Under the pieces are notes generated by a model. The model saw nothing but the letters and a program-made list of their open reading frames with translations. It did no database searches and had not been told where the DNA came from. Below are positions 30,301 to 40,969 of a stretch of DNA of 64,000 nucleotides, piece by piece. Numbering within the stretch: the stretch's first letter is position 1; every line of letters starts with the position of its first letter. Position numbers and translations under genes: made by a program. Origin of the DNA: Vreelandella sulfidaeris (GTDB taxonomy: Bacteria; Pseudomonadota; Gammaproteobacteria; Pseudomonadales; Halomonadaceae); contig AP019514.1 of NCBI GenBank assembly GCA_007182875.1, positions 992,001 to 1,056,000 on the forward strand, read 5' to 3'.

Positions 30301-30492
30301 GCTAGCGACGTGAGCAGTCATCACATTGGTACCACGGTGGCGATGGGTATGTTCGCAGTAGCGACCTTGGGTAGTCTGTTTATTCCCAGCTTCTATGCCA
30401 TGATTGCGACAGCCTCTGACTGGCTGGGGCGTAAGGTGAAAGGGGATAAGCGGCACTCCTCGTCACCGGCGCTAGAGCAGGATCAGCACTAA
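27305..30492 (+). CDS. RND efflux pump, hydrophobe/amphiphile exporter-1 family (AcrB/MexB-like), five frameshifts
   Basis: Proton-driven trimeric pump of about 1060 residues. N-terminus [20 protein letters not shown] after removing one T from a six-T run; proton-relay aspartates in [19 protein letters not shown] (TM4); relay lysine in [16 protein letters not shown] (TM10); porter and docking segments between. Shifts lie at about 27350, 27823, 29043, 29415 and 30033. The large size, the DD and K relay residues and the adaptor and TolC neighbours make the class certain; the drugs exported are not predictable. A strong terminator follows at 30522. Confidence 0.92.
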
Positions 30493-30521
30493 CCTTTAGC
30501 GGTAATGAAAGGTGAAAATAG

Positions 30522-30554
30522 ACGGGTATCTCCTTTGGGAGGTACCCGTTTTTA
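30522..30554 (+). terminator. Rho-independent terminator of the efflux operon
   Basis: ACGGGTA(T)CTCC TTT GGGAG(G)TACCCGT forms a long stem at 30522-30549 followed by TTTTTAT. Confidence 0.9.
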
Positions 30555-30658
30555 TCTCCATGACCGGGGTCAATACAGCACTGGCGCCCTAAAGCTAACC
30601 TGGACTAAGCTTAAAAGCATAAAACATCGCCGGCTAAGTACCGGTAGAGGAGGACGCC

Positions 30659-31379
30659 ATGAACGAGGTACTGCACGCAGCGACACAATTTCCGAGCATT
30701 GTGTTTACGCTTCTACTTGGGCTGTTAGCGCTCTACTGGCTATTAGTCATTATTCGCCTGGCCCCATTGAGCTGTTTGAGCGCGACAGCTTAAAGAGGAT
30801 CATCTCGCCAGTACGTTGGTCTCGTTAGGTTTTGCCGGGGTGCCTGCTACGCTGGCATTGACGGTCATCCTGAGTATTGCGGGGCGCTCACGCTGACGAT
30901 TGAATTATTGGTGTTGCGCTGGTTACCGCTCGGCTTGATACGTATTCCTGTGGGTGTGCTGGTGCTCTGGGGCACCCTGGTAGTGGCCTCCCCAATAGCG
31001 GCAATGATCTGCCAAGCCATGCACAGTGGACTGCATCGCTATCGTCCCTTTACCCGGCGGTGTCTGTTGGGAAAAAGCGTGGTAGTGATTGAGCGACAGG
31101 ATGCAGGTGAAGTGGCTTTGCGAAGATAGATAAGGAGCCCAGCAGTTCAGTAAAGCTGCTTAGCAAACGAGATGGGCTGCCTGAGTTAGGGGAACGTCGG
31201 GTACTGGTGAAGTACCTACCTGAAGAGGGGCTTATCGTAGTGTTTCTGAGCAGGTGTATCTGGAAACACGTGTCCGCTTGAATAAACTGCGGCTTAAGCA
31301 AAAAGTGGCCATTCAGCGGATTATTCCACTTCACATTGATACCCATTATTCACTGGGGAGAGGTCGCTTAGAAGCGTAA
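30659..31379 (+). CDS. Inner-membrane protein of unknown function (possibly DUF1449/YqiJ-like), several frameshifts
   Basis: ATG 30659 has a strong AGAGGAGGA site. The first helix region reads FPSIVFTLLLGLLALYWLLV; after shifts near 30757, 30798 and 30887 come two more hydrophobic segments (GFAGVPATLALTVILSIAG and LIRIPVGVLVLWGTLVVASP). A shift near 31123 leads to a soluble C-terminal part (VKLLSKRDGLPELGERRVLV ... VAIQRIIPLHIDTHYS) ending at 31379. The N-terminal pattern resembles DUF1449 proteins with an OB-fold tail, but the match is from memory and weak. No flotillin partner is nearby. About 241 residues when joined. Confidence 0.5.
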
Positions 31380-31427
31380 ACTTTGAGCTGCAGTTGGCTT
31401 ATTTCCACCACCGCCGCCACCGCTGTA

Positions 31428-32331
31428 TCAGCCACTGAAACCGATACTGCCAGCCGGTGGCGACTTGCTTTGGTTACGAGGCGTTGAGTGAAGCGCTGCG
31501 GGGCGATTTAAAAAGTGTTGGACAGGCATAACCTGTTCGGGTCTATCCAGCATCGGGGCATGGCCGCAGTTAGGTACATTCAGGGTCACAAGATGAGGTT
31601 GCTTTTCTTTCATACGCGGTAGTGTTTCTGCATCTAACAGCGTTGAATCTGCACCACGAATGACCATCACCGGGCAGCGAATGTTCGCCCAATCGGCCCA
31701 GGTGTCGCGTGGTGTATCGTGCACAAACTGCTCGCCGATACGCGGATCATAGTGATAAGACCAACTCCCGTCTGGTAGCCGACGGGAACTGTTGAGCGCC
31801 AGTTCGCGCCAAGCGGACTCACTAGTGATACCGAAGCTAGCATAGTGCTGGGTGAGTTCTTGCTGAAATTCACTAAACGAAGAAAACGGTGGGTCACCCC
31901 AAAGTAACTGGAAAGACCAATAAGCCCTTGTTTATTTAGTTCAGGCCCAATGTCATTAAGGATTAACCGAGAAATACGCTGGCTATGCTGTGGGTCGGCC
32001 GCAATCAACATGCCTAACAGGCCACCCATCGACGTGCCCAGCCAGTCAACCCGGTCGAGTTTAAAGTGATCCAGTAGCGCGATAGCGACTGTCACGTAAT
32101 GGCTATAAAGGTAGTCATGCGCAGGGAACAGCGACCAGCTGGATAAACCTCGGCCTGGTGTATCCGGTGCGAGAACACGCCAACCGCTGCCTAGCTCGCG
32201 CGCCAGTGCGCTGAAGTCGCCGCCGTGGCGAGCAAGGCCATGCCAAGCGATAAGGGTGCGGGGGCGGTAGGGTTCCAAATGCGTACAGCTACTTCTAATT
32301 CGCGTACGCGGATAAACTCCAAGGCATCCAT
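31428..32331 (-). CDS. Alpha/beta hydrolase, two or more frameshifts
   Basis: Alpha/beta-hydrolase fold with oxyanion segment LIAWHGLARHGGDF, nucleophile elbow WLGTSMGGLLGM (Ser), acid in RGADSTLLDAET and catalytic His in PNCGHAPMLDRPEQV. ATG 32331 opens MDALEFIRVRELEVAVRIW; the frame changes near 32277 and again near 31893 (FGDPPVFSSFSEFQQ restored). The stop at 31428 follows an unconvincing tail, so a third shift may be present. The substrate is unknown. It lies convergent with the membrane-protein gene and 75 bp downstream of the TetR gene. Confidence 0.8.
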
Positions 32332-32406
32332 AGTGTGCTCACACGGCTAATGATATAGCCAGTATTAGCATAATTGCTGCGATGCAGCGAGAGCTGGGCG
32401 GTTTGA

Positions 32407-33028
<622 letters not shown>

Positions 33029-33073
33029 TCATTATCGACACGGAATGGTCACATTTTAACCTAAGCTAGCGAG

Positions 33074-33095
33074 TATTTACATTCAAAACTGTATG
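33074..33095 (-). promoter_or_regulatory. AcrR-type operator upstream of the TetR gene
   Basis: On the minus strand CATACAGTTTTGAATGTAAA, continuing TA: CATACA-N4-TGAATGTAAMTA, the same bases and spacing as the site at 24387. It lies 58 bp before the TetR start, consistent with autoregulation. Confidence 0.65.
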
Positions 33096-33232
33096 GATAA
33101 ATGATTCAGCCCATAACGTGAGTTAACAAATTCGTCATTTTGCTGTTCAAGGGCGTATAAAAAAGGCAATAACGCTGATCCGAACCGCACTAACGTCGTG
33201 AATATAATTGATTAGAAAACAGGATATACAGT

Positions 33233-34344
33233 ATGGCGCGAGCTCCTTTTCAACTGGGTCAACATACGATTATGCCCGGCCAACGCTTACAGGTGGATGT
33301 GCCGGTAGCACGTCTTACACCCATACACCTCTACATATCCCTGTCGAGGGTAGTTCATGGGCGTAAGGATGGCCCAGTGATGCTGGTGTGTGGTGGCATC
33401 CATGGTGATGAAATCAATGGTGTGGAAATTGTCCGCCGCGTGCTGCGCTCAAAGGCGATTAACAGCATTCGCGGTACGTTGATCGCTGTGCCGGTGGTGA
33501 ATGTGTTTGGCTTCTTACAGCAAACGCGCTATTTACCTGACCGGCGCGATCTCAACCGTTGCTTTCCGGGCAGTGAGTCGGGTTCCTTAGGCGGGCGGGT
33601 TGCCGCGCTGTTCCGCGAACAGATTGTCGATTACGCCACGCATATTATTGATTTACACGGGGCTATTCACCGTACCAACCTGCCACAAATCCGTGCCCAA
33701 CTGCAGCCGGGCAGTGAAACCGAGCGCATGGCGAATGCCTTTGGTGCCCCGTGGTGCTTAACGCTGAGCTGCGTGAAGGCAGCTTGCGTCACTACGCTCA
33801 GCGCCGCGGTATTCCGGTATTAACCTATGAAGCAGGCGAAGCCTTGCGCTTTGACGAATGGGCGATAGCACCAGGTGTACGCGGTGTATTACGAGTTATG
33901 CGGCGCTTGGGCATGCTGACCGGTGAACAGCGTCGCCGTACGCCAGCGCCTGCCGAACTGGCCAATGGGTCAAGCTGGGCGCGTGCGCCTATTGATGGCA
34001 TTTTGCGCCCTAAGGTGCGCCTGGGCGCGCGTTGCCAAAGGCGAGGTGCTGGGTAAAGTGGCTGACCCTTTGGTAACGATGAAGGCGAAGTTCGCTCCGT
34101 CGCGGATGGTATCGTCATTGGTATGAGCCGTTTGCCGCTGGCCAACGAGGGCGAGGCGTTGTTTCATATCGCTCGTTTTGACGAAATTGAGGAGGCCGAA
34201 ACGGCAGTCGAAAGCTTTAACTCAAGTTTGGTTCCGCCCCGGATTCGTTCTACTAGTTTTAACCATGATAAAAGCTATCGCAGTTATAGTCGCCTTATAG
34301 CCTCCATGAATGGCATGTTTGTTTTTGTTTGGCTATACCTATGA
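33233..34344 (+). CDS. Succinylglutamate desuccinylase/aspartoacylase family (M14, AstE-like), frameshifted
   Basis: A zinc-dependent deacylase or amidohydrolase of the AstE/AspA type. Zinc ligands appear in CGGIHGDEINGVEIVRR (HxxE) and IIDLHGAIHRTNLPQI (His). DRRDLNRCFPG is the arginine/asparagine block of the family. Shifts near 33754, 34035 and 34068 lead to a C-terminal beta domain (GEVRSVADGIVIGMSRLPL, EGEALFHIARFDE). The last 30 residues before the stop at 34344 look non-homologous, so the real end may be earlier. Substrate not predictable. It starts at ATG 33233 and stands alone. Confidence 0.82.
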
Positions 34345-34456
34345 TGGGCTTTGTAAGCGGCTACTAAAATATAACAAAGATAAACAGCCAAGCTTTCATC
34401 GTACTAGAACGAGTGGCGGCAACACGCCACATCTACCGTGACATGGAGGAAAAACG

Positions 34457-35925
34457 ATGACGAGCGATAAAACTAAACACACTACAACGGATGCGGGCAT
34501 ACCGGTCAGCAGTGATGAACACTCACTTTCAGTAGGCCCCGATGGGCCGATCGTTCTACATGATCACTACTTGATGGAACAAATGGCGGCCTTTAACCGG
34601 GAAATGATTCCGGATCGTCAGCCCCATGCGAAAGGGAGCGGCGCCTTTGGTCACTTCCAAGTAACACACGACGTCAGCCAATACACCAAGGCGGATTTTC
34701 TCCAGCCGGGTAAGCACACAGAGATGCTGGCTCGCTTTTCGACAGTGGCCGGTGAGTCCGGTAGCCCGGACACCTGGCGCGATCCCCGTGGCTTCTCGCT
34801 GAAGTTCTACACCGAAGAGGGCAACTTCGACATGGTGGGTAATAATACCCCTGTGTTCTTCGTGCGCGATCCGCTCAAATTCCAGCATTTTATCCACTCA
34901 CAAAAGCGTCGCGCGGATAACGGCTTGCGTGATCACGATATGCAGTGGGACTTCTGGACGCTTTCTCCGCAATCTGCCCACCAGGTAACCTGGCTAATGG
35001 GCGATCGTGGTATCCCCGCCAGCTGGCGCCATGAACGGCTATTCCAGCCATACCTATATGTGGGTGAACGCTGAAGGTGAGCGTTTTGGGTGAAGTACCA
35101 CTTCAAGACGGACCAGGGCATTAAGTGCATGACCCAGGAACAGGCCGATAAGATGGCGGGTGCGGATGCCGACTACCATCGCCGCGACCTGTTCGATGCC
35201 ATCAAACGCGGGGATCATCCCACCTGGACGCTGAAAGTTCAGATCATGCCGTTCGAAGATGCCAAGACCTACCACATCAACCCCTTTGATTTGACCAAGG
35301 TGTGGCCGCACGGCGACTACCCGCTGCATGAAGTCGGTAAGATGACGTTGGATCGCAACCCCGTCGATTTCCACAGCCAAATCGAACAGGCCGCGTTTCA
35401 GCCCAGCAACTCGGTACCGGGCACCGGTTTCTCGCCGGATAAAATGCTGTTGGCGCGGGTAATCTCCTACGCTGATGCGCACCGCGCGCGTTTAGGGGTG
35501 AACTACCAACATATCCCCGTTAACGCGCCCAAGACCCCGGTGAACAGCTACAGCCAAGGTGGTCGGATGCGTATTAACCACTCCACCGACCCGGTGTACG
35601 CACCTAATAGCAAAGGGGCGCGCACGCCAACCCGGAAAGGTACCCGGAAGAAGCGGTATGGGAAACTGACGGCGAGCTGGTTCGCGCCGCCTACACGCTA
35701 CGCCCGGGCGATGGCGACTTCAACCAGGCCAATGAACTGGTCAATAAGGTAATGGATGATGCTGCCCGCGACCGACTGGTCAACAACATTGTCGGCCACG
35801 TTTCCGACGGTGTTGAAGAGCCGGTGCTGTCGCGAGTATTCGAGTACTGGAAAAACGTCGACCAGACAATCGGCGAGCGTGTCGAGCAGGGCGTCATGGC
35901 GAACCGCCGCGAAAAAGCGCTGTAA
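34457..35925 (+). CDS. katA: Monofunctional haem catalase (clade with KatA), three frameshifts
   Basis: Destroys hydrogen peroxide in the cytoplasm. The N-terminal active-site histidine block is [36 protein letters not shown] and [15 protein letters not shown] follow with the distal Asn, and the haem-ligand tyrosine is in [22 protein letters not shown] precedes ATG 34457. Frame changes occur near 35033 and 35088 ([20 protein letters not shown], then FWVKYHF) and near 35617 ([16 protein letters not shown]). Joined length about 489 residues, a small-subunit catalase. It is followed by a strong bidirectional terminator. Confidence 0.93.
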
Positions 35926-35949
35926 GGTTACGCTGTTAAGAAAACGAAT

Positions 35950-35976
35950 CCGCTACACTGCGTGTAGCGGGTTTTA
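35950..35976. terminator. Bidirectional terminator between catalase and dusA
   Basis: CCGCTACAC (35950-35958) TGC GTGTAGCGG (35962-35970), flanked by AAAAC on the left and GTTTT on the right. The right-hand T-run overlaps the dusA stop codon. Confidence 0.85.
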
Positions 35977-36985
35977 TGCGACGCATTCAGGTTCGTTAAC
36001 CAAGCTAAGCGCGTCATCAAATAGGCGTAATCCTGCGCCTTCTTTATGCGCGTGCTCCGATAGATGACGCCGAAAACGCCTGCCGCCGGGGCAGCCCTGG
36101 AACAGCCCCAGCAAGTGGCGAGTGATGTGATTCAACTTCGCGCCTTCATCCAAACGCTGCTGAATATAGGGCCTAAAAGCTTTCGCGGCATCCAAGCGGC
36201 TCGCCGCCGGGCCTTTTCACCAAATAGCTGCTCATCAACACCGGCTAAAAGCCAAGGGTTCTGATACGCCTCGCGCCCCACCATCACGCTATCCACATGG
36301 GTGAGCTGTTCACGACACTCGTCCAGCGTTTTAATGCCGCCGTTAATACCGATATGCAGTTCAGGCCGGCTCTGCTTCAAGCGATGTACGCGGGGGTAAT
36401 TAAGCGGCGGCACATCGCGGTTTTGCTTGGGCGATAAGCCCTGCAACCACGCCTTACGGGCGTGAACGGTAAACACTTCGCAGCCTGCATCAGCGACGAT
36501 AGTGATAAACCGCTCAAGGTCGGCGTCCTCATCCTGGTCATCGATACCAATACGGCACTTTACCGTGACCGGAATCGATACCGCCGCCTGCATCGCCCGT
36601 ACAGCATCGGCTACCTTTTCGGGGTAACCCATCAAGCACGCGCCGATCAAATTGTTTTGCACGCGGTCGCTCGGGCAACCCACGTTCAAGTTCACCTCAT
36701 CATAGCCCCACGCTTCAGCAATCGCCGCACACTCAGCAAGCTCTCCGGCATCGCTACCGCCCAACTGCAGCGCCAGTGGATGCTCGACCTCGCTATAGCC
36801 CAAAAGCGCTCACGGGGCGTCCCATGCAAAATCGCACCAGTGGTGACCATCTCGGTATACAGTAGCGTCCGCTTGGTTAAGGTGCGTGCGAAAGCTCTGT
36901 AATCGCGGGTCGTCCAGTCCATCATGGGCGCGACGGAGAAAAGACGTCCACGATCTGCGCTATTTTCTTTCATTAAATTAGTCAT
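35974..36985 (-). CDS. dusA: tRNA-dihydrouridine(20/20a) synthase DusA, two frameshifts
   Basis: An FMN enzyme that reduces U20/U20a in t[21 protein letters not shown] is the N-terminal signature, [20 protein letters not shown] holds the catalytic cysteine, and [38 protein letters not shown] and [14 protein letters not shown] follow. Frame changes lie near 36812 and 36215. The 5' end of dusA is a documented insertion site for a class of tyrosine integrases, and the DNA beyond this start is AT-rich and unlike its surroundings. Confidence 0.93.
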
Positions 36986-37385
36986 TTAGTAACACAGTTG
37001 GCTGCACTGAATGCAGTCATATTGCCTCTTAAAACCGTAATTAACGCACCTGATGTACCAAATTGTACCAAGCAATGATATTGGCTGACGCCTACAAAAT
37101 ATTGGTACACCCTGGGAGCTTGTCAAAGGTGGCGTGTTGAATGCGCGCCATTGTACGTAAGAAAGGGCGTGCAGCACATAGCAGCGTCGTTGCCATAGCG
37201 CTTACGCCGCAGATCAGATTGGGGATCACTCAGTAATGCCATGAAATAGCGTTGTAAATGTGCCTTGGGAGAATGGTGCTAGCCGTATCGATGGGTTAGG
37301 CTTTCTTAAGATAATAATTATTTACATAAGAGCGCTATAAATCGTGTAATCACAGGGGCTGAGGTTGGTAGATATCAGCAACCGC
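36986..37385. other. Gene-free boundary region between dusA and the accessory island
   Basis: About 400 bp without a convincing gene. It should hold the dusA promoter (leftward). It also has three copies of a TGTACCAA word (see repeat entry). Short frames here have no recognisable domain. Confidence 0.5.
37054..37109. repeat. TGTACCAA direct and inverted copies near the dusA 5' end
   Basis: TGTACCAA at 37054 and 37064 (10 bp apart, direct) and its inverse TTGGTACA at 37102-37109. Such short repeated words next to an insertion hotspot resemble integrase arm sites or an operator; the role is inferred. Confidence 0.5.
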
Positions 37386-37557
37386 GTTCCGAAACAGGAA
37401 GGCGTGTTTTGGTGCTGGTGAGCGGCGAATTAAATGAGTGCAGCGCCTGGCGGGCGGCGAGCTGTACCTGATCAGTGACAACGTCCACTACCTGCCGGAA
37501 ATGATCAAGCCGCAGGATATGCATGATGTGGAAATTCTGGGGCGGAGTGAGAAATGA
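37386..37557 (+). pseudogene. Remnant of an S24/LexA-like phage repressor (C-terminal end)
   Basis: The frame ending at 37557 reads VQRLAGGELYLISDN, VHYLPEMIK and DMHDVEILGR, the closing strands of the S24 peptidase-like domain of phage repressors (usual pattern GG.L.LISDN.YP...DVEIIGR). The preceding LVLVSGEL fragment is in a neighbouring frame. No helix-turn-helix or catalytic Ser/Lys is present upstream, so only the 3' end survives. It is a trace of a prophage or integrative element at dusA. Confidence 0.65.
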
Positions 37558-37675
37558 ATTGGCAGGATTTTTAACTGTAAAACCATGAATACATAAAGAC
37601 AGCTTTGAGGCTGCTAATAATGACAAGAGGGTGGGGAATGCCTGTTTTACTGTTACAGATTTTTCATACATAGCA

Positions 37676-38223
37676 ATGTCTGATGCAAAATTAAAACAAG
37701 GTCGTGAACGGAGTTTAAAGAATAGGCCTTCCTACGCTCATTACCGTGACTACTATCTGAGTCTGAGACAAGCCATAAAGGGTCTATTCAAACACCAGCG
37801 CAGTTTTGACTACCTCCGAGACGTTGCAAAAATCACATAAAGATAAGCAAGATAACTACTCAAAGATCGCCGAGAATTTTATCACTTGGGCACAGGGGAA
37901 GAATATTTATCACTATGATCCCCTAAAGCTAGTTACCGGTATAGAGATACGGAAGTTCTATGTAATCCTGAGCTTTACTATAAAGTGGATGGTGAGGATC
38001 GTTTGCTGAAGCTGCATTTCAATAGCACTAAAAAATGAATCAGCAGCGGGCAAATATTATTTGCTTTCTTATCAGCGAGTCATGTGATGTTCCTCTCCCA
38101 GAGTGTCGTGTTCTTGATCTGAGCATGAGAAAAATCTATAGCTTTAAAGGGTCGCCTGATACCCAGCTTGAAATGGTGGAAAGTGAAATAAGGCGGATAG
38201 AAAGTGAGTGGGACGATCTTTAA
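37676..38223 (+). CDS. Hypothetical protein in the dusA island, three frameshifts
   Basis: I do not recognise this family. ATG 37676 opens MSDAKLKQGRERSLKNRPSY; pieces in other frames continue KDKQDNYSKIAENFITWAQG, VLCNPELYYKVDGEDRLLKL and NIICFLISESCDVPLPECRV, ending EMVESEIRRIESEWDDL at 38223. Joined length is about 182 residues, soluble, charged and without a signal peptide or membrane helix. Base composition is AT-rich, unlike flanking core genes. It lies 59 bp upstream of the AbiJ-like gene in the same direction, so the two may form one defence unit; that is inference. Confidence 0.6.
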
Positions 38224-38282
38224 GGCTGGCTTAGCAAAGCTTAAATGTCATTTTATGGTTAGATGTTGCTGGAGATATTTTG

Positions 38283-39119
38283 ATGCGTAAGTTTTCCGAG
38301 CGAGTTGGCTTAGTAAGTAATGCCGAAATAATCCAGAGAAGCTCTATGAATAATGAGTTGCGTAACTCTCTTTGGAATGTGATTTATTTATACTTTATAA
38401 CAAATGGAGGAGACTATCGCTCTGCTTATAAAGATAAACAATATAATGATTTTTCGTTTCATACTACGTTGATTTTTAAAGCAACCGATTGATACTTTGT
38501 CTGACTACTCGTTTCAAGAAGTTTCAAAGTATAGAGATAACTTTTTCCGTTGTGCTTGGTTTGAGGTTTACGAAAATTTAGAGTTTTTATACAGCTGGTG
38601 TGTTGAGAGAACTAGCTATGGAGAGGATCTCAAGTATAATTTTAATCTTGTATTGGAAAGGGAGTCTTCAGCTTATAGATTTGTTGGCGATATTCTATCA
38701 GAAATAATTTCTGAAGAAGAAATTAATGAAGTTGAAAAAGCCTTAAGTAAAGAAAATAAATATTCATCTATAAAAGAACACCTTTCACAAGCTTTAATAC
38801 TTATGTCTGATCGAAAGTCGCCAGATTACAGAAATTCTGGTAAAGAGTCTATCTCATCTATTGAGGCGCTAGTCAAAGTTGTGACGGGTAAGTCAGGCAC
38901 ATTAGGGCAGTTGATTAAGGAACTTGAGCGCGAGAAAATGATTCCGCCGACCTTAAAACCGTATATTCCACTCTTTATGGGTATACATGTGAGGAAGATG
39001 GTATTCGTCATGCGCTCAATGAAGTTTCTAAGTTTGAATATCCTGAAGCTAGATATATGCTTATTGTATGTAGTGCATTTGTAAATTATGTAATTGAAGT
39101 TTATGAGCAAAGTCACTAG
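38283..39119 (+). CDS. AbiJ_NTD4-type abortive infection candidate, two frameshifts
   Basis: The N-terminus KFSERVGLVSNAEIIQRSSM and NELRNSLWNVIYLYF follows the AbiJ N-terminal domain 4 pattern; after a shift near 38482 come KQPIDTLSDY, YRDNFFRCAWFEVYENLEFL and FNLVLERESSAYRFVGDIL. The C-terminal half has ILMSDRKSPDYRNSGKESIS and, after a shift near 38975, LYGYTCEEDGIRHALNE and MLIVCSAFVNYVIEVYEQ, a conserved end of these proteins. Family members are linked to phage resistance, but their mechanism is not settled. ATG 38283 with GGAG upstream. About 279 residues when joined. Strongly AT-rich. The family call is from memory. Confidence 0.72.
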
Positions 39120-39149
39120 AAGTCGCAAGCTCATAGCTTGCTACGCTTA

Positions 39150-39400
39150 GCTGTCCCCTTCATCCGCATACACCTTATCAGTTCACCCCAGTTAGTCGTG
39201 TAGCGCGCTCCGGTACACGCAGCGTAGGTGTCAGGTTCGTGCTTTCTCGCAGCCACAGGCGAACCGTTCCCTTGCCCATCTTCTCGTTCAGTGCGTCCAT
39301 GGCGGCCATTATCTTTTGGCTGCGCTGGCATTACTCTTCCGTTTGCGGTGTGTCCATCAGGCTGAGCTGGAGAAGAGCGCCAGCCTGCACGTAATTTTCG
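39150..39400 (-). pseudogene. umuC: Remnant of umuC (DNA polymerase V), C-terminal end
   Basis: Read on the minus strand: NYVQAGALL, then QRSQKIMAAMDALNEKMGKG (TVRL follows), then ARYTTNWGELIR. These match the end of UmuC-type Y-family polymerases (YxKAGVML; MDxLNxRxGKGT; SPRYTTRWxxLxxV). The remnant stops where the TSUP permease's 3' end begins, so the 5' four-fifths of the gene is gone. UmuDC-like genes are common cargo of integrative elements, which fits the island. Confidence 0.72.
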
Positions 39401-40204
39401 TCACGCTGTAAACACCGCATAGACCATCTGCAGCGCCAACCCCATCAACATAAAGGCGAACACGCGCTTGAGTAGGGCAACAGGCAGCTTATGGGCGAGC
39501 TTTGCGCCGATGGGAGCGGTTAGGATACTGAAGGGCGCCATTAGCACTAGGGCAGGCAGATAAACGTAGCCGAGCGCTGTGCTGGGCAGGCCTTGGGTAG
39601 ACCAGCCGTTGATCACGTAGCCCAGCGCTCCGGCGACCGCAATCGGTAGCCCTACGGCTGCCGAGGTACCGATCGCGCGGGGAAGCTTTACGTTGCACCA
39701 CGTTAAGAAGGGCACTGTCAGTGAGCCACCGCCAATGGCCACGAGGGCTGAAATACCGCCGATACCCAGGCCCACACCGCTTACGCCCACTGGGCCAGGT
39801 AGGCCACGGCTCGGTTTGGGCTTAATGTTTGCCAGCATTTGAAGCGACATTAGCACCATAAAGCAGGCAAAAAGATGGCTAGGCCTCGGGTGGGGATTAG
39901 CGCGGCGATAAAGGTGGCCAAAAACGTGCCCACTAAAATGCCGGGGTAATAAACCGAACGATGTCCCAACGAACCGCTCCGTGCCGGTGGTGGGAAAGCA
40001 GGCTGGCGGTGGATGCGGGAATGATCGCTGCCATAGCCGTCCCCAAGGCCAAGTGAGCGAGGTGCTCGTGGGGTACGCCTTGCAGTACGAAAAGCGACGT
40101 TAAAATTGGCACCATGATACCGCCACCGCCGATCCCCAGTAAGCCCGCCATCAGCCCACAAAGCCGCCCAGTGCTATATACGCCAACCACCAAATGATAT
40201 CCAA
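39401..40204 (-). CDS. Sulfite exporter TauE/SafE (TSUP) family permease, three frameshifts
   Basis: A membrane protein of eight to nine helices in two repeats; the family exports sulfite, sulfoacetate or related anions. First repeat GLMAGLLGIGGGGIMVPILT, second repeat GIGGISALVAIGGGSLTVPF with the family's glycine-rich block. TTG at 40204 (LDIIWWLAYIALGGFVG) is the likely start after repairing a lost C near 40155; further shifts lie near 39940 and 39872. The gene ends directly at the umuC remnant. About 269 residues when joined. Confidence 0.83.
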
Positions 40205-40343
40205 AGTCGCTACCCTCTAAAATGTGTTGTTAGCATGATAAGCACATTGTACCGGAAGCGGGGCGGGGCAGAAGAAGAGTATTCCACTGTGGCGGCGGCT
40301 ATGCAGTGGTAAGCTGCAGATTAGGCAACGTTCTGGAGTATGT

Positions 40344-40964
40344 ATGCGCAAAGTAATAAGCCGTGTTGGGGTGATGATGTTGTCCGTTGCGCTACTGGCA
40401 GGCTGTGGTGAAACACAGGAGTCGAGTGGGCCGGCATCAACCACCGAGCAAGCGCCAGCCTCTGAACCTTCGGTTACTGAAGCAGCAGGTGATCAAGCTG
40501 ACGTTGAAGAGGCAGAAGTTGAGGAAGCGGAAGAAGTCGCGCCACTTGCTGTCGAGATATCGGCACACGTATCGCTACGTAGTGATCGGCGCCTAATGGT
40601 AGAGGGCGAAAGCAACTTACCCGACGAGACATTAGTGCAGATTATAGTCGAGCGTGAGATTAGTAGCGTGCGTTGGCGCGAGCGGACACGTATAGAGGAT
40701 GGCATGTTCGCAGCGGGGCCCTTTGGCCCGGGCAGTGGTTTACCCGATGGTGGCTATGTCGTGCAGGTTGAGGTTTCCGAAGGAAGCGTGCAGCCGGAAG
40801 CCGTGCAAGCGCGTATTGGCCACAAGGGCCAGCACCTGGCGGGAGAGCTGGTAAGCCAATCCCGCCATGGGCTGTTAAGTAACCTACTCACGGCGCTTCT
40901 TGGTGGGAGTGAGCCAAGACAAACGCGTGACCAGGTGGAGGTGCTAGAGAGTCCGGGGAGGTAG
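40344..40964 (+). CDS. Predicted lipoprotein of unknown function
   Basis: An intact 206-residue protein. The signal peptide ends in a lipobox LLAGC (Cys about 21), so it should be membrane-anchored. A low-complexity acidic linker (repeats of EEAEVEEAEE) spans about residues 40-65, then a small beta-rich domain (VSLRSDRRLMVEGESNLPDE, ...IIVEREISSVRWRERT) resembling bacterial gas-vesicle or Ig-like modules only in a general way. I cannot name a family. GGAG upstream of ATG 40344. The opposite-strand XRE gene ends 5 bp past its stop. Confidence 0.75.
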   Translation: MRKVISRVGVMMLSVALLAGCGETQESSGPASTTEQAPASEPSVTEAAGDQADVEEAEVEEAEEVAPLAVEISAHVSLRSDRRLMVEGESNLPDETLVQIIVEREISSVRWRERTRIEDGMFAAGPFGPGSGLPDGGYVVQVEVSEGSVQPEAVQARIGHKGQHLAGELVSQSRHGLLSNLLTALLGGSEPRQTRDQVEVLESPGR

Positions 40965-40969
40965 ACGCT

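Noticed and set aside
36986-37385. A remnant integrase gene between dusA and the S24 remnant
   Set aside because: Short frames were read on both strands; none shows the tyrosine-recombinase R-H-R-Y pattern.
36600-39420. A direct repeat of the dusA 5' end (attL/attR) at the far side of the island
   Set aside because: I compared the dusA N-terminal DNA with 39100-39420 and found no convincing copy; the far end seems to have been lost with most of umuC.
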